This document shows positions 5,417 through 7,429 of a stretch of 7,429 bases of DNA, piece by piece (positions within the stretch are counted from its first letter, which is position 1; each line of letters opens with the position of its first letter). This DNA is from JBCCZC01 sp039188505. GTDB lineage: Bacteria; Pseudomonadota; Gammaproteobacteria; Xanthomonadales; SZUA-38. The translations under genes and the position numbers were made by a program. The notes below the pieces were generated by a model. The model was not told the origin of the DNA. It saw only the letters and a program-made list of their open reading frames with translations, and did not search any database. The stretch lies in assembly GCA_039188505.1 (NCBI GenBank), contig JBCCZC010000285.1:1-7429 (forward strand). The letters run 5' to 3'.

Positions 5417-6814
5417 TCAGCGCACCACGTCCAGGTTTGGCTGCTGCGGCAGGCGCAGGGATTTCAGAAAAGCCACCAGCGCTGCCCTCTCGCCGTTCCG
5501 AGCCGCGACGAATGCATTTCGGGCATCTTCCCCCTCACCCCCGTGCCACTCGATCGCCTCGGTCAGGGTCAGCGCACGACCATCGTGCAGATAGGGCGCC
5601 GAGTCCCCGACACCCCACAACCGCGGGGTAACGAACTCACGATTCCGGGCGTTGGTCGCCTCGCCGAACGACTCCGCCAGCTCCGGGCCCATGTCGTGCC
5701 GCTTGAGGTCGGAGTAGAGGCGCACTGCGATCCCGGTGCCCCGGGGTTCGAAGCCCGCCGGCGGCGCCGTCAGATTCGTGGTGTAGTGAGGCGTGTCGGC
5801 GTCCGGAAGCCGGTAGGAGAGCTGCCGACCCTTCGACTCGAGCAGCGGTCGGTGGCACTCGGCGCAGCCGATCTCGAAGAAGACCCGGGCTCCCTCGCGG
5901 ACGTTGCCCTGTGCTTTCTTCGCCGGCCGCTCCATCGTCGTCAGAAAGATCTCCAGAGCCGAGATCTCCCCCACGAGCAGCTCATTCGCCACACCGTCGC
6001 CGTCGCCGTCAACATCGGGCCCGACGAGCTCCACCGGCTCCATGCCGAAATGGAACGCCATGGCGTTGGCAGCGAAATCGCGGACGGTGGCAAATTCGCC
6101 CTTCCTACCGAAGGGCCGAACCACGAGGTCCCGGTCGACACCCGTAACGCCGTCCAGGTCGATGTTGCCCGCACCGTCAGCGATCACGGAACCGAAGTCG
6201 ACGCCGTGAGTTCGGAGTGGAACCACGCGCCCGGGCTGGCTGAGTGAGAGATCGCGCAGGCGCTGCAGCTCGGCCGTCATCTCCTCGGCGAGCAGCTGTA
6301 CGGCACCGCTGCCAAAGAGGTGCGGCGGTACGATGATGCGCCCGTCGGTGAAGGCGAAGCCCGCCTCGCTGACGTCGATGATGTCCATGACCGTCGGCTT
6401 GAGTATCGGCACATCGTTGATGCCACCGAAGCCACCGACACCGAAACGCGGCGGCACCGTGCTGGTGCTGACCAGCGCATGGCAGTCCACGCAGCTTTGC
6501 CCGTCGAGTCCGTTGATGCGCAGGAACGTACCGTTGTTTCCGAGGGTTGGTCGGCCGCCCGAAGACAGTGGGTCGCTGGGATCCATCGGACCATCGCCGT
6601 AGCCGTCGCCAAAGTTGAACGGCGTCGCAAAGATCTCGAGCCCCGCCCGGCGAACGGTCCGGAGATCACTACTCGCCAGACGAGCCTGGTCGAAGCGATC
6701 GGCCATGTCCCCGAGGCGCCCCTGCTCCTGGGCCAGCGTTCCCGTCGTAGTCAGCAGCAGCAGCGCGGCCAGCAGCCCCTGCCCCCGCGATCGTGCCCCA
6801 ATGATGCTTCCCAT
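5417..6814 (-). CDS. Secreted di-haem oxidoreductase, DUF1111 / COG3488 family (distant cytochrome c peroxidase relative)
   Basis: The protein has 465 residues. A Sec signal peptide spans about 1-28 (basic n-region, LLAALLLL core, likely cleavage after TLA), placing it in the periplasm. Two c-type haem motifs are present: CVDCH (108-112) and CAECH (317-321). Family hallmarks follow: LYSDLKRHDMGPELAE (366-381), PRLWGVGDSAPYLHDGRALT (397-416) and IEWHGGE (421-427). A DxDxDxDG-type acidic loop at about 267-274 may bind calcium. The family is called a predicted thiol oxidoreductase or di-haem oxidoreductase; a confirmed reaction is not known to me, and peroxidase activity should not be assumed. 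In many genomes it lies beside imelysin-type iron-uptake genes, none of which is seen here. The ATG at 6814 is the only start in frame after an upstream TAG and has a weak ribosome binding site. A propeller-protein gene ends 55 nt upstream on the same strand, so co-transcription is possible. Confidence 0.92.
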   Translation of the reverse strand: MGSIIGARSRGQGLLAALLLLTTTGTLAQEQGRLGDMADRFDQARLASSDLRTVRRAGLEIFATPFNFGDGYGDGPMDPSDPLSSGGRPTLGNNGTFLRINGLDGQSCVDCHALVSTSTVPPRFGVGGFGGINDVPILKPTVMDIIDVSEAGFAFTDGRIIVPPHLFGSGAVQLLAEEMTAELQRLRDLSLSQPGRVVPLRTHGVDFGSVIADGAGNIDLDGVTGVDRDLVVRPFGRKGEFATVRDFAANAMAFHFGMEPVELVGPDVDGDGDGVANELLVGEISALEIFLTTMERPAKKAQGNVREGARVFFEIGCAECHRPLLESKGRQLSYRLPDADTPHYTTNLTAPPAGFEPRGTGIAVRLYSDLKRHDMGPELAESFGEATNARNREFVTPRLWGVGDSAPYLHDGRALTLTEAIEWHGGEGEDARNAFVAARNGERAALVAFLKSLRLPQQPNLDVVR

Positions 6815-6869
6815 GGGCCCAAGCTAGCATGATCCCCAACGCCCTTGAATCCCTTCCTACCGGGGAAAC

Positions 6870-7427
6870 TCAGATGCCGACGACAGCGACGATGTCCTCG
6901 CGGCCAGCCTCGATGCGGGAGAACAGGAACCGCTCGCCATCCGGGGAGACGTCGCGCAGCATGCCGGCCTTCGCCGGTTCGGAAGACAGGAGCTTCTCCT
7001 CCCCGCCGGAGCCATCCAGCGCCAGCCGGAGGATGTGGATGTTCTCTTCCTCGTCGTAGACCGGCGCATAGAGCCACTCGCCGCGGACGACCCAGGTTTC
7101 GTGAGTCGCGAACTGGACAATTTCGGTGACCAGTTCCTCCTCCCCCCCGTTGACCGGCACCCGCCAGACGCCGTAGCGGTCCAAGCGGGTGAAGTAGACG
7201 AAGCCGTCGCCCGGGAGGAACGGCCGGTGGCTGCCGTGATGCGTGAGCTGCTGTCGATCCTCGGATCCGCGCTCGAAGCGCCAGAGCTGCCAGTCCCCGG
7301 ACCGCGCCGAAACGAGATAGTACGCCCCGTCCGGACCAACGGCGCCGGCGCGAACTCGCTCGCCGGGAGCGCTGATGACCTCGACGATCCCGGAACGGAG
7401 ATTGACCTCGTAAAGCGCCTCCTGACC
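6870..7427 (-). CDS. PD40/TolB-type beta-propeller protein, C-terminal part, 5' end outside window
   Basis: The frame is open to the right edge, giving 185 residues of the C-terminus. It shows repeated beta-propeller blades: an Asp-Gly turn in VGPDGAYYLVSARSGDWQLW, then RQQLTHHGSHRPF, a blade ending YGVWRVPVNGGEEELV, and the last blade with SPDGERFLFSRIEAGREDIV ending in VVGI. The order of these motifs (QLTHHG, a Y-F strand, GVWRVP-GGEE, SPDG...FSR..) is what I associate with winged-helix or CadC-like transcription regulators carrying a PD40 propeller, and with some kinases and TolB-like proteins. The N-terminal domain that would decide this is not in the window. No signal peptide can be judged. 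The short internal start at 7184 (TTG) is not used, because the propeller pattern continues upstream of it. The oxidoreductase gene begins 55 nt downstream on the same strand. Confidence 0.8.
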   Translation of the reverse strand, partial: GQEALYEVNLRSGIVEVISAPGERVRAGAVGPDGAYYLVSARSGDWQLWRFERGSEDRQQLTHHGSHRPFLPGDGFVYFTRLDRYGVWRVPVNGGEEELVTEIVQFATHETWVVRGEWLYAPVYDEEENIHILRLALDGSGGEEKLLSSEPAKAGMLRDVSPDGERFLFSRIEAGREDIVAVVGI

Positions 7428-7429
7428 GC

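Noticed and set aside
5417..6814. Annotation as a classical cytochrome c peroxidase (CcpA/MauG)
   Set aside because: The LYSDLKRHDMGPELAE and YLHDGRALT...WHGGE elements fit the DUF1111/COG3488 branch better, so a peroxidase name would overstate what is known.

Overview
The window is GC-rich, densely coded bacterial DNA with nine protein genes and no RNA gene, insertion sequence, CRISPR array or replication origin that I can recognise. The protein families point to a Gram-negative proteobacterium, most likely a gammaproteobacterium. They are an exopolysaccharide BY-kinase with a tyrosine-rich tail, a VpsP-like protein, a DUF6165 protein, an M48 lipoprotein protease, an SPFH/ribbon-helix-helix pair and a periplasmic di-haem oxidoreductase. 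The taxonomic placement is inference from family content and base composition only.

Layout. (1) Positions 1-1996, + strand: the distal end of a polysaccharide export/biosynthesis operon. It holds the C-terminal part of a Wzc/EpsB-type polysaccharide co-polymerase/tyrosine autokinase (cut by the window edge), a membrane-anchored VpsP-like helical-repeat protein 11 nt downstream, and a DUF6165 protein whose start overlaps the previous stop (ATGA). (2) Positions 2118-3599, + strand: a stand-alone M48 metalloprotease lipoprotein, preceded by a 121-nt gap with an imperfect hairpin. (3) Positions 3738-3977, + strand: a 79-residue protein of unknown function behind a small perfect hairpin and a good ribosome binding site. 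(4) Positions 4282-5151 then 4058-4240, - strand: an operon of an SPFH/band-7 membrane protein followed by a small ribbon-helix-helix (Arc-type) protein. It is driven by a recognisable sigma-70-like promoter with a perfect TGATATC-N5-GATATCA inverted repeat in its spacer and -10. A GC-rich hairpin separates this operon from the convergent small gene. (5) Positions 5417-6814, - strand: a secreted di-haem oxidoreductase of the DUF1111/COG3488 family. (6) Positions 6870-7427, - strand: the C-terminal part of a PD40/TolB-type beta-propeller protein running off the right edge, probably a winged-helix sensor-regulator or a related signalling protein.

How they fit together. The first three genes plausibly act in one pathway: chain-length control and export of an exopolysaccharide, plus two accessory proteins whose biochemical roles are not established. 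The M48 protease would act on envelope proteins at the outer-membrane side. The SPFH/RHH pair looks like a self-contained, regulated membrane-organisation module. The oxidoreductase is periplasmic and may be co-transcribed with the propeller gene 55 nt upstream. No stretch longer than 300 bases lacks a gene. The largest gap is 5152-5416, which holds the SPFH promoter and some short palindromes and repeats but no credible gene.

The best candidates for something little described are the regulated SPFH/RHH operon with its operator-like palindrome, and the VpsP-like/DUF6165 pair attached to the BY-kinase.
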